Of a stretch of DNA of 16,524 bases, positions 1-8,554 are shown in pieces. Each line of letters starts with the position of its first letter. The first letter of the stretch is position 1. A model generated the notes under the pieces. The model was not told where the DNA came from. It worked only from the letters and a program-made list of their open reading frames with translations, and searched no databases. The stretch is from an uncultured Succinatimonas sp. (GTDB lineage Bacteria > Pseudomonadota > Gammaproteobacteria > Enterobacterales > Succinivibrionaceae): assembly GCA_900548485.1 (NCBI GenBank), contig URKL01000006.1, positions 1-16,524 on the forward strand. The letters are read 5' to 3'. The translations under genes were made by a program, and so were the position numbers.

Positions 1-93
1 GGCAAGTCTGTTTCCCCGTAGCAAATATTCGGGATTACGTATTAACAAAGAGGCGTCATGAGGCTCGTGAGGCCGCTCGAGGCGATCGACACT
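1..93. other. Non-rlmD sequence at the window edge with phased GAGGC repeats
   Basis: This stretch joins the rlmD fragment but matches no part of RlmD in any of the three forward frames. The SAM-binding motif (LDLFCGxGNF-like) expected immediately upstream of the conserved part is absent. The frame of the downstream fragment has stops at 19-21 and 43-45. GAGGC occurs at 50-54, 60-64, 69-73 and 79-83, spaced 10, 9 and 10 bp, and this part is visibly more GC-rich than the rest of the window. It could be the edge of an insertion element, a rearrangement junction or an assembly chimaera; the sequence alone does not decide. No recognisable protein was found on either strand. Confidence 0.5.
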
Positions 94-483
94 ATAGCTA
101 AAGGTGGGGCTACGGTTTATGGCGTTGATGTCGTGCGCGATATGATAACAAGAGCTAATGCTAACGCTAAAGAACAAGGTCTTGAAAATGCTCATTTTGC
201 TGCGGCTAATCTTGAGGAGAGTTTTGAAACGCAGACTTTTGCTCAAGGTTTTTTTGATAGTGCTATTTTAGATCCCGGTCGTCAAGGAGCACCTCGGGCG
301 ATTAAGTTTTTGATAAACAAAAAAGTACCGTTAATTGTAATGATTTCGTGCAATCCTCAGGCAAGTGCCCGTGATTGTATTGAGTTAGTCAATAATGGCT
401 ATAAAATAACCTCATGGGGTGTAATGGATATGTTTCCAAGAACTAAACATATTGAGAGTATCTTAGTTTTTTCAAGAAGCTAA
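58..483 (+). pseudogene. rlmD: 3' fragment of 23S rRNA (uracil-1939-C5)-methyltransferase RlmD (RumA)
   Basis: From about position 94 the translation matches the C-terminal third of the RumA/RlmD class I SAM-dependent RNA methyltransferases. It has a VYGVDVV strand (SAM site motif II region), a LDPGRQGA motif (LDPARAGA in E. coli), the SCNP motif with the catalytic cysteine, and the closing DMFPRTKHIES stretch. Intact RlmD is about 430 residues and begins with a TRAM domain and an iron-sulphur cluster region. Those parts and SAM motif I are missing, and in-frame stops lie just upstream, so this 141-codon frame cannot make an active enzyme. The ATG at 58 has no convincing ribosome site and its first dozen codons are not RlmD-like. 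It precedes relA by 23 bp, the usual gammaproteobacterial neighbour. It is either a truncated pseudogene or a normal gene interrupted by an assembly error at about position 93. Confidence 0.75.
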
Positions 484-493
484 AATCCAGTTA

Positions 494-500
494 AAGGAGG
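494..500 (+). promoter_or_regulatory. Strong Shine-Dalgarno site of relA
   Basis: AAGGAGG sits 6 nt before the ATG at 507. It decides the start: a TTG at 504, in the same frame, would be only 3 nt away and is unlikely to be used. Confidence 0.8.
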
Positions 501-506
501 CTTTTG

Positions 507-2762
507 ATGGTTGCTATTCGCCAAACTCATGAAGCTTCATTTGATTTTGCCAAATGGAGTGATGAGTTACATTTACCTGTAGAGCAGAAAGGGGAACTTT
601 TAGGAGTTCACGCTTTTGTTGTCGATCATATATCAAAAAAAGATAAAAAAGATCCTCAAGAACATATTGATGCTGTTATAGCTTCTTTTACACGTATGTC
701 TACTGAGATTGTGGCAATCTTGCTGACTTTAAATATGGATTTGCCTTCATTATTAGTAGCTCTTTTATATCCGGCATATGAAAATGGCTATATTACATCT
801 GCTGATGTCGAAGAAAAATATGGGCCTAAAATTGCTAAATTACTTTTAAATGTTAAGGATATGGAAGCTATCCGTTCCTTGCAAACTTTAACCTCAGATA
901 GTGCGTCAGAAGAACAGGTTGATAGAATTCGTCGTATGTTATTGGCGATGGTGGAGGACGTTCGTGCTGTAGTTATCAAACTTGCAGAGCGTATAGCCTT
1001 TATCCGAGCTGCTAATAAAGCTGATGAGGAAACAAGAGTACTAATTGCCAAGGAGGTGGCTAATGTGTATGCTCCTTTGGCAAATCGTCTTGGTATAGGT
1101 CAGCTTAAGTGGGAACTTGAAGATCTTGCCTTTAGATTTTTGCATCCTGATACCTATAAAGAGATTGCTCATGAACTAGATGAGCGTAGAGTCGATCGTG
1201 AAAAATATATAGAGCACTTTGTTGCAGAGCTTCGAGAGCTTTTAGCGAAGGAAGGCATTGACGGTGACGTATATGGTCGACCTAAGCATATTTATAGTAT
1301 CTGGCGTAAAATGCAACGTAAACATCTGCAATTTTCTGAACTGTATGATGTTAGAGCTGTACGTGTATTAGTTGATCGTATACAGGATTGCTATGCTACT
1401 TTAGGCGTTGTACATACAAGATGGCATCATATACCTAAAGAATTTGATGATTATATAGCCAATCCTAAGGCTAATGGTTATCAGTCTATTCATACTGTAG
1501 TTTATGGTGATGGTGGTAAAGTCGTAGAAGTTCAGATCCGCACTAAGGATATGCATAATAGTGCAGAATTAGGTGTGGCAGCCCACTGGAAATATAAAGA
1601 AGGCTCAGGTCAAAGTAGTGGTGTTGAGCAACGTATCAATTGGTTACGCAAGCTTTTAACCTGGCGCGATGATATGGTGGAGTCGGGCTCGCTTTTAGAT
1701 GAATTTAGAACGCAAGTTTTTGAAGATCGTATTTATGTCTTTACTCCAAGAGGCGAGGTTATCGATCTTCCTACAGGCTCAACGCCATTAGATTTTGCCT
1801 ATCAAGTCCATACTATGGTTGGACATCGTTGTATTGGTGCTAAGGTTGATGGTCGTATTGTTCCTTATACTTATAAGCTTAAAACAGGTCAACAAGTTGA
1901 GATCATTACCCAAAAAAATCCTAATCCTTCTCGTGATTGGTTGAATGCCGATAATGGCTTTTTAAAAACCTCTAAAGCTCGGGCTAAAGTTCAATCTTAT
2001 TTTAGAAAGCTTGATTATGAAAAGAATCGCCAAGCTGGTGAGGAAATCATTGATCGCGAGGTACTAAAACATGGTCTTAATTTAAATAAAGAGCAGACTG
2101 TTTCTCTTTTAAAGGATAGACTCTCACGTTTTAATATGAAGAGTGTCTCTGATTTGCAAGTTGCTGTAGGTGCTGGAGATATCAGTATCAATTCCGTAAT
2201 TTCTTTATTAGATGAAATTGTTATTAAGGATAAGAGCGAGCATGAACCTACAGATTTGAGTAAAATCATATCAAATCGTTCTGCATCAGAAATTTTACAA
2301 GCTAAAGGCCGTAAACAAAGTCAGGTAGTGGTTAATGGTGTCGGTAATTTAATGACTCATATGGCTAAATGCTGTCAACCTATTCCTGGCGATGATATTT
2401 TGGGTTTTATCACTCAAGGTCGAGGGATTTCTATCCATAAGAGTGATTGTGAGCAATTGAATAAATTGAGATTGCAAAATCCAGAGCGTTTGGTAACAGC
2501 TTCATGGGGAGAAAATGCCGAAGGTGGTTATACAGTAACGATTCGAGTTATAGGCCAGGATTATCCGGGATTATTGCGTGATGTTACTACTGTAATTGCC
2601 AATGAAAAGATGAATGTTTTAGGTGTGCGTTCTCATGTCGATCGCAGTCAAGATATATCCATTATTGATATTGATTTATTAGTCCTAAGCATTCCTGTGT
2701 TAACGCGTACCTTAAATAAGTTAAATGAGCTTGGGCAGGTAATTTCAGCCAAACGGCGCTGA
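507..2762 (+). CDS. relA: GTP pyrophosphokinase RelA, (p)ppGpp synthetase I
   Basis: RelA transfers pyrophosphate from ATP to GDP or GTP to make (p)ppGpp on ribosomes stalled with uncharged tRNA, the trigger of the stringent response. The 751-residue product (E. coli 744) has the full RSH layout. An N-terminal pseudo-hydrolase domain lacks the HD pair (LLYPAYENG where SpoT has its HD motif), so it should not degrade ppGpp. The synthetase domain has YGRPKHIYSIWRKMQ and the RelA-type ExDD motif (EFDD, residues 312-315). A TGS domain starts near residue 408 (RIYVFTPRG). A conserved-cysteine domain carries CC at 622-623 and H644/C648. The C-terminal ACT domain starts near 676. Similarity to E. 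coli RelA is high across the length. It follows the rlmD fragment, and mazG, its usual downstream partner, is missing: pyrG comes next after 67 bp. Confidence 0.97.
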   Translation: MVAIRQTHEASFDFAKWSDELHLPVEQKGELLGVHAFVVDHISKKDKKDPQEHIDAVIASFTRMSTEIVAILLTLNMDLPSLLVALLYPAYENGYITSADVEEKYGPKIAKLLLNVKDMEAIRSLQTLTSDSASEEQVDRIRRMLLAMVEDVRAVVIKLAERIAFIRAANKADEETRVLIAKEVANVYAPLANRLGIGQLKWELEDLAFRFLHPDTYKEIAHELDERRVDREKYIEHFVAELRELLAKEGIDGDVYGRPKHIYSIWRKMQRKHLQFSELYDVRAVRVLVDRIQDCYATLGVVHTRWHHIPKEFDDYIANPKANGYQSIHTVVYGDGGKVVEVQIRTKDMHNSAELGVAAHWKYKEGSGQSSGVEQRINWLRKLLTWRDDMVESGSLLDEFRTQVFEDRIYVFTPRGEVIDLPTGSTPLDFAYQVHTMVGHRCIGAKVDGRIVPYTYKLKTGQQVEIITQKNPNPSRDWLNADNGFLKTSKARAKVQSYFRKLDYEKNRQAGEEIIDREVLKHGLNLNKEQTVSLLKDRLSRFNMKSVSDLQVAVGAGDISINSVISLLDEIVIKDKSEHEPTDLSKIISNRSASEILQAKGRKQSQVVVNGVGNLMTHMAKCCQPIPGDDILGFITQGRGISIHKSDCEQLNKLRLQNPERLVTASWGENAEGGYTVTIRVIGQDYPGLLRDVTTVIANEKMNVLGVRSHVDRSQDISIIDIDLLVLSIPVLTRTLNKLNELGQVISAKRR

Positions 2763-2769
2763 TTTGCAT

Positions 2770-2796
2770 TTGTGACTCGTGTGCTTATGGTATAAT
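2770..2796 (+). promoter_or_regulatory. Predicted sigma70 promoter of pyrG (extended -10)
   Basis: A perfect TATAAT lies at 2791-2796, preceded by TG at 2788-2789, forming an extended -10 element. The best upstream hexamer is TTGTGA (2770-2775) with a short 15-nt spacer, so recognition probably relies on the extended -10. It lies in the relA-pyrG gap, about 34 bp before the pyrG ATG, so pyrG can be transcribed independently of relA. Confidence 0.6.
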
Positions 2797-2826
2797 CTAC
2801 GATTAAGTTTAAATTATGTGGAGTAA

Positions 2827-4473
<1,647 letters not shown>

Positions 4474-4481
4474 GACTGCCT

Positions 4482-4778
4482 ATGAAATTAGTGGGCCTCA
4501 TCCTGTTTGTTATAGGCGTATTCTTAGTCTATGACATTTATTATGGTCGTAATGGGAAGGTGCAATATGAAAACACCACCCAGACTTTAAAAGTAGCTGA
4601 GATACGTTCTGAGAAAATCAATCGTATTAACGAGGCTATTAAGGATGAAATTACCGATCTACAGCAAGGTAATCTTGCTGTAGAAGAGCAGGCCCGCTCT
4701 GATTTGGGGATGATTAAATCCCAAGAAACATTTTATCGGGTCATTGACGTTAATTCTCATAGCGAAACACGGCCCTAG
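4482..4778 (+). CDS. ftsB: Cell division protein FtsB
   Basis: FtsB is a small bitopic inner-membrane protein that forms the FtsQLB complex and helps activate septal peptidoglycan synthesis by FtsWI. The 98-residue product (E. coli 103) has the family layout: a short cytoplasmic start, one membrane helix (about residues 4-18), the conserved YGRNG motif just outside the membrane, a polar helical coiled-coil region (about 28-65) and the conserved [18 protein letters not shown] block. It lies 8 bp after pyrG and 16 bp before the ispD start, so it is probably cotranscribed with both. No good Shine-Dalgarno site is visible, which suggests translational coupling to pyrG. Position between pyrG/eno and ispD is the standard gammaproteobacterial context, which supports the call despite the short length. 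Confidence 0.92.
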   Translation: MKLVGLILFVIGVFLVYDIYYGRNGKVQYENTTQTLKVAEIRSEKINRINEAIKDEITDLQQGNLAVEEQARSDLGMIKSQETFYRVIDVNSHSETRP

Positions 4779-4794
4779 TTTTGGTAATATCAAT

Positions 4795-5961
4795 ATGCCC
4801 AATGACGTTAAAGTCGATGTGGTGGTGCCAGCTGCCGGAATTGGCAGTCGTATGGGGGCAGATAGGCCTAAACAATACTTGCTTTTAGATGATTCTATCA
4901 CCATTTTAGAAGCCACTATCGCCTCTTTATTATGCTGTAAGCATATCTCCAACATTATCGTAGCTATAAGCTCAGATGATCTCTATTTTAAAAATCTTCC
5001 TTGTGCTAAAGATCCCCGTATTATTTCTGTTTTAGGTGGTGCAGAACGCTCTGACACGGTTTATTTGGCTTTGAAAGCAGTAAAAACACGTTATGTCATG
5101 GTTCATGATGCTGCTAGACCTTTTGTTAAAGTAGAAGATTTAGAGAAGTTATTGTCTTTATGTGACAGTAATGTTTGTGGCGGAATTTTAGCAAGCCCTG
5201 TTGCAGATACTATAAAGAAATCATCTTTAGATTTTATTGAAAATACTGTAGATCGTAAGTTTTTATATAGGGCTTTTACGCCACAACTTTTTGCAACAGA
5301 TCTTTTGCTTAAAGCTTTAGATTATTGTCAACAACAGCAATTGACTGTCACTGATGAAGCCTCAGCTGTAGAGGCCTTAGGTTTAAAGCCTAAACTTATA
5401 AATTCAAGTACCGAGAACTTTAAAATAACAACTCCAGCTGATTTAGTTTTAGCTCGAGCTTTATATAGATATCACAAGGAAAAAAAAATGCGTATAGGTT
5501 ACGGTTTTGATGTACATCGTTTTGGTGGTGAAGGACCTTGTGTCTTAGGAGGAGTAAAAGTTCCTCATTCTCAAGGTTTAGTTGCACATTCTGATGGTGA
5601 TGTAGTATTGCATGCGTTAAGCGATGCCCTCTTAGGTGCTTTGGCTTTAGGTGATATTGGTCATTTTTATCCAGATAATGATGATAAATATTTAAACATT
5701 GATTCAAGAATTTTGCTGCGAGATGTTTTTGCAAAAGTACACTCTTTAGGTTATCGCTTAGTTAATTGTGATATCACAATTATGGCTCAAGCTCCTAAGA
5801 TGGCCCCTTACGAGCTAAAAATGCGTGAAAATGTGGCCAGTGATCTCAAATGTAGTTTGTCTGATGTAAGCATCAAGGCTACTACTACTGAAAAATTAGG
5901 CTTTACCGGACGAGGTGAAGGTATTGCTGTAAGTGCTGTAGTTTTAATCGAAAAAATTTAA
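4795..5961 (+). CDS. ispDF: Bifunctional IspD-IspF: MEP cytidylyltransferase fused to MECDP synthase
   Basis: One 388-residue frame joins two enzymes of the MEP isoprenoid pathway. Residues 1-231 are IspD, which makes CDP-methylerythritol from MEP and [20 protein letters not shown] (12-28), VHDAARPF (103-110) and TDEAS (186-190). Residues 232-388 are IspF, which cyclises CDP-ME 2-phosphate to [13 protein letters not shown] with metal ligands D239 and H241, H273, and [13 protein letters not shown]. Subtracting 231 gives the E. coli IspF numbering exactly (D8, H10, H42), so there is no linker and IspF's own first Met is kept as M232. The ATG at 4795 is chosen because IspD homology begins there; an in-frame TTG at 4744 would overlap ftsB. 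The start lacks a clear ribosome site. The fusion spans an A9 tract (5480-5488), so slippage or a homopolymer sequencing error must be considered. Fused IspDF is known mainly from alpha- and epsilonproteobacteria. Confidence 0.9.
   Translation: MPNDVKVDVVVPAAGIGSRMGADRPKQYLLLDDSITILEATIASLLCCKHISNIIVAISSDDLYFKNLPCAKDPRIISVLGGAERSDTVYLALKAVKTRYVMVHDAARPFVKVEDLEKLLSLCDSNVCGGILASPVADTIKKSSLDFIENTVDRKFLYRAFTPQLFATDLLLKALDYCQQQQLTVTDEASAVEALGLKPKLINSSTENFKITTPADLVLARALYRYHKEKKMRIGYGFDVHRFGGEGPCVLGGVKVPHSQGLVAHSDGDVVLHALSDALLGALALGDIGHFYPDNDDKYLNIDSRILLRDVFAKVHSLGYRLVNCDITIMAQAPKMAPYELKMRENVASDLKCSLSDVSIKATTTEKLGFTGRGEGIAVSAVVLIEKI
5476..5490 (+). promoter_or_regulatory. Internal ribosome site and ATG for a separate IspF
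   Basis: AAGGA at 5476-5480 stands 7 nt before ATG 5488-5490, which encodes M232 of the IspDF frame and corresponds to residue 1 of free-standing IspF. This would allow a 157-residue IspF (E. coli 159) to be made separately. The A run between them (nine As, 5480-5488) is a candidate slippage site. Confidence 0.55.
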
Positions 5962-5962
5962 A

Positions 5963-6586
5963 ATGCATATATTTTCTTATATTTACGAAGTGTGTATCAA
6001 ATTAGCTAAACATCCAAAGGCTACTTGGTTTTTATGTATTAACAGTTTTATAGAGTCAATATTTTGGCCAATTCCTCCTGATGTTATGCTCTGTCCCATG
6101 TGTTTAGCTAATCCTAAACGCTCCTATATTTATGCCACTCTTACAGTTATAACTTCGGTGTTAGGAGCTTTTTGTGGCTATTATTTAGGATATTTTATTT
6201 ATGATCCATGGATTGCGAATTTAATTGATTATTTAAATTATCGTGATGCTATGGAAGTGGTGCGCGCTTGGTTTACTAATGAATATGGCATCTTAATGGT
6301 TTTTGTTGGAGCTTTTACACCTATCCCTTACAAAGTAATTGCTATAACTGCAGGTGTGATGGCTGCTGAAAGTGTTATGAATACCGGATCGGCAGGCCTT
6401 TTGGGAATTTTTTATTTCCTAGTAGTATCTTTTATTGGTAGAGGTCTACGTTTTTACTTAGAAGCAGCCTTGATTTATTTCGGAGGAGAGAAGATGGAGC
6501 ACACAATTGCGAAGTATGTCGATCGAATTGGCTGGGCTTGTGTTATTCTGATCTCTATCTATGTAGCATATAAGGTATTTTTATAA
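5963..6586 (+). CDS. yqaA: YqaA-family VTT-domain (DedA-like) inner-membrane protein
   Basis: This is a 207-residue multi-pass protein. Hydrophobic segments lie at about 21-48 (probably re-entrant), 54-80, 108-134, 144-165 and 186-206. It has the paired proline motifs of the YqaA/DedA (SNARE-associated, VTT) superfamily: E31 followed by WPIPPD (35-40), and FTPIPYK (118-124), with an Arg in the conserved GRGLRFYLEA helix. DedA-family members are linked to lipid-carrier or phospholipid transport across the membrane, but YqaA proteins have no settled substrate, so no function is assigned. The gene begins one base after the ispDF stop and lies just before nlpD. YqaA occupies the same place, between pcm and nlpD, in several Vibrio- and Shewanella-type genomes, but surE and pcm are missing here. 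Translation is probably coupled to ispDF. Confidence 0.85.
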   Translation: MHIFSYIYEVCIKLAKHPKATWFLCINSFIESIFWPIPPDVMLCPMCLANPKRSYIYATLTVITSVLGAFCGYYLGYFIYDPWIANLIDYLNYRDAMEVVRAWFTNEYGILMVFVGAFTPIPYKVIAITAGVMAAESVMNTGSAGLLGIFYFLVVSFIGRGLRFYLEAALIYFGGEKMEHTIAKYVDRIGWACVILISIYVAYKVFL

Positions 6587-6602
6587 GGAAATAATGCTGT
6601 GA
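6585..6602 (+). promoter_or_regulatory. nlpD translation start region with nested ATG-CTG-TGA mini-frame
   Basis: AAGGA at 6585-6589 is 9 nt before the GTG at 6599 that starts the lipoprotein signal peptide. An ATG at 6594 lies closer (4 nt) but reads ATG CTG TGA and stops at 6602, overlapping the GTG. The lipoprotein frame therefore must start at GTG. Confidence 0.6.
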
Positions 6603-7588
6603 AAAAGCTTTGTGCTCTAGTTTTGGGTATAGTTTTGGTAGGTTGCCAAAGTGGCAATGTTTATTCACCATTGGTTGTTGATGCTAATCAAGGGAGAAGT
6701 TCATATCGTGGAGATACAGTAAGCTCTTCACATCAAACTGTAGCTTTAGAGCAAAATAGCAATAAAAAAAGTGTTGTTTCAAATCAAGTCTCAGGCGATA
6801 CATATACGGTAGTTAAAGGAGATACCCTTTATTCTATAGCCTTCCGTTATGGTAAAGATTATCGGAATTTAGCTTCATTAAATGGTATTGATGAACCATA
6901 TAATATTGAGGTAGGACAAAAACTTAGTTTGTCAGAGGCTACCGTAGCTACTACAGCTAAACCTAAAGTCGTTACTGATAGTAATAATTATTATATTGTA
7001 AAGGCTGGAGATAGTGCGCGAGCAATTGCTAGAGCTCATAATATGAGTTTAGATGAGCTAGTTTCGCAAAATCATTTACAAAAACCTTATAGTATTTATG
7101 TTGGACAAAAACTTAAGGTTTCATCAGCCGTTCCTGTAGCAGGTACAGCAACCACAGCTAAGACTACAGTAAGTCCTACTCAGGTAAAAGTAGTTTCAGG
7201 ACGTACACGTCAAGTTGCCGGTATTAGCTGGATGTGGCCTACTAAAGGACAGGTCATCAAACGTTATTCGTCATCAGAGCATGGAAATAACGGTATTGAT
7301 ATTTCCGGTAAGCGTGGACAACAGGTGTGTGCAGCTGCTGCAGGTCAAGTTGTTTATGCCGGTAACGCTCTTCGAGGTTATGGAAATTTGATTATTATTA
7401 ACCATGAAAATGAGTATTTATCTGCTTATGCTCATAATGAAAGTTTACAGGTTAAGGAAGGTCAGAGTGTAAAACGCGGGCAAGTGATAGCTAAGATGGG
7501 TTCTACTGATGCTCAAAGCGTCAGATTACATTTTGAAATTAGAAAAAAGGGTGATTCTGTAAACCCTGAAAATTATTTACCAAAATAA
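6599..7588 (+). CDS. nlpD: Murein hydrolase activator NlpD, LysM/LytM lipoprotein
   Basis: NlpD is an outer-membrane lipoprotein that activates the amidase AmiC to split septal peptidoglycan. The 329-residue product (E. coli 379) starts with a lipoprotein signal peptide ending in lipobox LVGC (C16); Gln at +2 predicts outer-membrane sorting. Two LysM peptidoglycan-binding domains follow (about 68-111 and 131-174), then a low-complexity Thr/Ala/Val linker and a C-terminal M23/LytM domain (about 228-327). The domain contains the NlpD block YAGNALRGYGNLIIINH. Metal-binding residues of active M23 peptidases are lost: the HxxxD motif has Asn at the His position (N230, D234) and HxH reads RLH (309-311). 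This degeneracy is the mark of an amidase activator and not an endopeptidase. It sits between yqaA and rpoS, the standard nlpD-rpoS order; in E. coli the main rpoS promoter lies inside nlpD. Confidence 0.94.
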   Translation: MKKLCALVLGIVLVGCQSGNVYSPLVVDANQGRSSYRGDTVSSSHQTVALEQNSNKKSVVSNQVSGDTYTVVKGDTLYSIAFRYGKDYRNLASLNGIDEPYNIEVGQKLSLSEATVATTAKPKVVTDSNNYYIVKAGDSARAIARAHNMSLDELVSQNHLQKPYSIYVGQKLKVSSAVPVAGTATTAKTTVSPTQVKVVSGRTRQVAGISWMWPTKGQVIKRYSSSEHGNNGIDISGKRGQQVCAAAAGQVVYAGNALRGYGNLIIINHENEYLSAYAHNESLQVKEGQSVKRGQVIAKMGSTDAQSVRLHFEIRKKGDSVNPENYLPK

Positions 7589-7606
7589 AACAAACTAAGG
7601 AAACTC

Positions 7607-8554
7607 ATGATTAGAGATGATGAGAATAGAATACAGTCGTCATATACAAGTGGCGCTACCGTAGTGAGTGGGGAGGTTAAAAAAACTAGTGAGCGTTCGC
7701 GTGGGGAAACTGGTGATTTGCTCTCTAGTTATTTTAATTCCATTCGCAATTATCCACTATTGTCATCAGAGCAGGAGACTAAGGTCGGACGTCTTGCAAA
7801 GATGGGTGATAAGAAGTCAATCGACACTATGATTACTTCTAATTTGCGCTTAGTGGTAAAAATTGCAAAGGATTATCGTTCGCGAGGTCTACCTATGTTA
7901 GACCTAATTGAAGAGGGAAACTTAGGCTTAATTCATGCTGTAAAAAAGTTTGACCCTGATCGTGGTTTTAGATTTTCTACTTATGCTACCTGGTGGATTC
8001 GTCAGAGCATAGAGCAATCGATCATGTCACAATCACGTTTAGTGCGTTTGCCTGTGCATGTTATTAAGGAAATCAATACTATTTTACGTTTGCGTCGCCA
8101 ATTACAGGATAATAACAGTACTAAGGCTGTATCTGTAAGTGATTTAGCTAAGGCTTCAGGGAAAGATCCTGAACATATAAGAAATCTCTTATCGTTATTA
8201 GATACAACTTTACCTGTAGATTTAAGTGTTAAGGGTGCAGATGATGATAAGGATGTATCGCTTTTGGATATTATTCCTGATAATAAGATCCTTTCACCTG
8301 TAGCACATGTTGATCGTCATGAATTGGTAAATATTGTACGTAAATGGTTTTCTGAACTGCCAGAAAAACAGCAAATCGTAGTACTATCGCGTTTTGGTCT
8401 TAATGATGCAGAAATTATGACCTTAGAGGATGTAGGTGCACAGATCAACCTTACTCGCGAGCGAGTAAGGCAGATTCAAAATGAAGTCTTAAGAAGTTTA
8501 AGACGCTTATTTGAAAATTATGGTTTTGATAAAACCATGATTGATGAAGACTAA
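7607..8554 (+). CDS. rpoS: RNA polymerase sigma factor RpoS (sigma 38)
   Basis: RpoS is a group 2 sigma factor that directs RNA polymerase to general-stress and stationary-phase promoters. At 315 residues (E. coli 330) it has the sigma70-family order: region 1.2 (about 37-70), region 2 with [35 protein letters not shown] and [16 protein letters not shown] (about 79-136), region 3 (about 152-230), and region 4 with the -35-binding helix-turn-helix [20 protein letters not shown] (272-291). The lack of a long region 1.1 and the position directly after nlpD support RpoS over RpoD. AAGGAAA (7597-7603) precedes the ATG by a few bases. The last four bases overlap the end of convergent mutS, with no intrinsic terminator between them. 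The sequence is more divergent from E. coli RpoS than relA or pyrG are from theirs, especially in region 3. Confidence 0.9.
   Translation: MIRDDENRIQSSYTSGATVVSGEVKKTSERSRGETGDLLSSYFNSIRNYPLLSSEQETKVGRLAKMGDKKSIDTMITSNLRLVVKIAKDYRSRGLPMLDLIEEGNLGLIHAVKKFDPDRGFRFSTYATWWIRQSIEQSIMSQSRLVRLPVHVIKEINTILRLRRQLQDNNSTKAVSVSDLAKASGKDPEHIRNLLSLLDTTLPVDLSVKGADDDKDVSLLDIIPDNKILSPVAHVDRHELVNIVRKWFSELPEKQQIVVLSRFGLNDAEIMTLEDVGAQINLTRERVRQIQNEVLRSLRRLFENYGFDKTMIDED

Noticed and set aside
4744..4794. In-frame upstream TTG start that would lengthen IspDF by 17 residues
   Set aside because: It overlaps the end of ftsB, and the extra residues do not resemble an IspD N-terminus; homology starts just after the ATG at 4795.
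4659..4955. 98-codon minus-strand frame
   Set aside because: It is antisense to ftsB and ispD, whose products are clear; no family features are visible.
5420..5734. 104-codon minus-strand frame rich in His and Leu
   Set aside because: It is antisense to the IspD-IspF junction; its composition is a by-product of the opposite coding strand.
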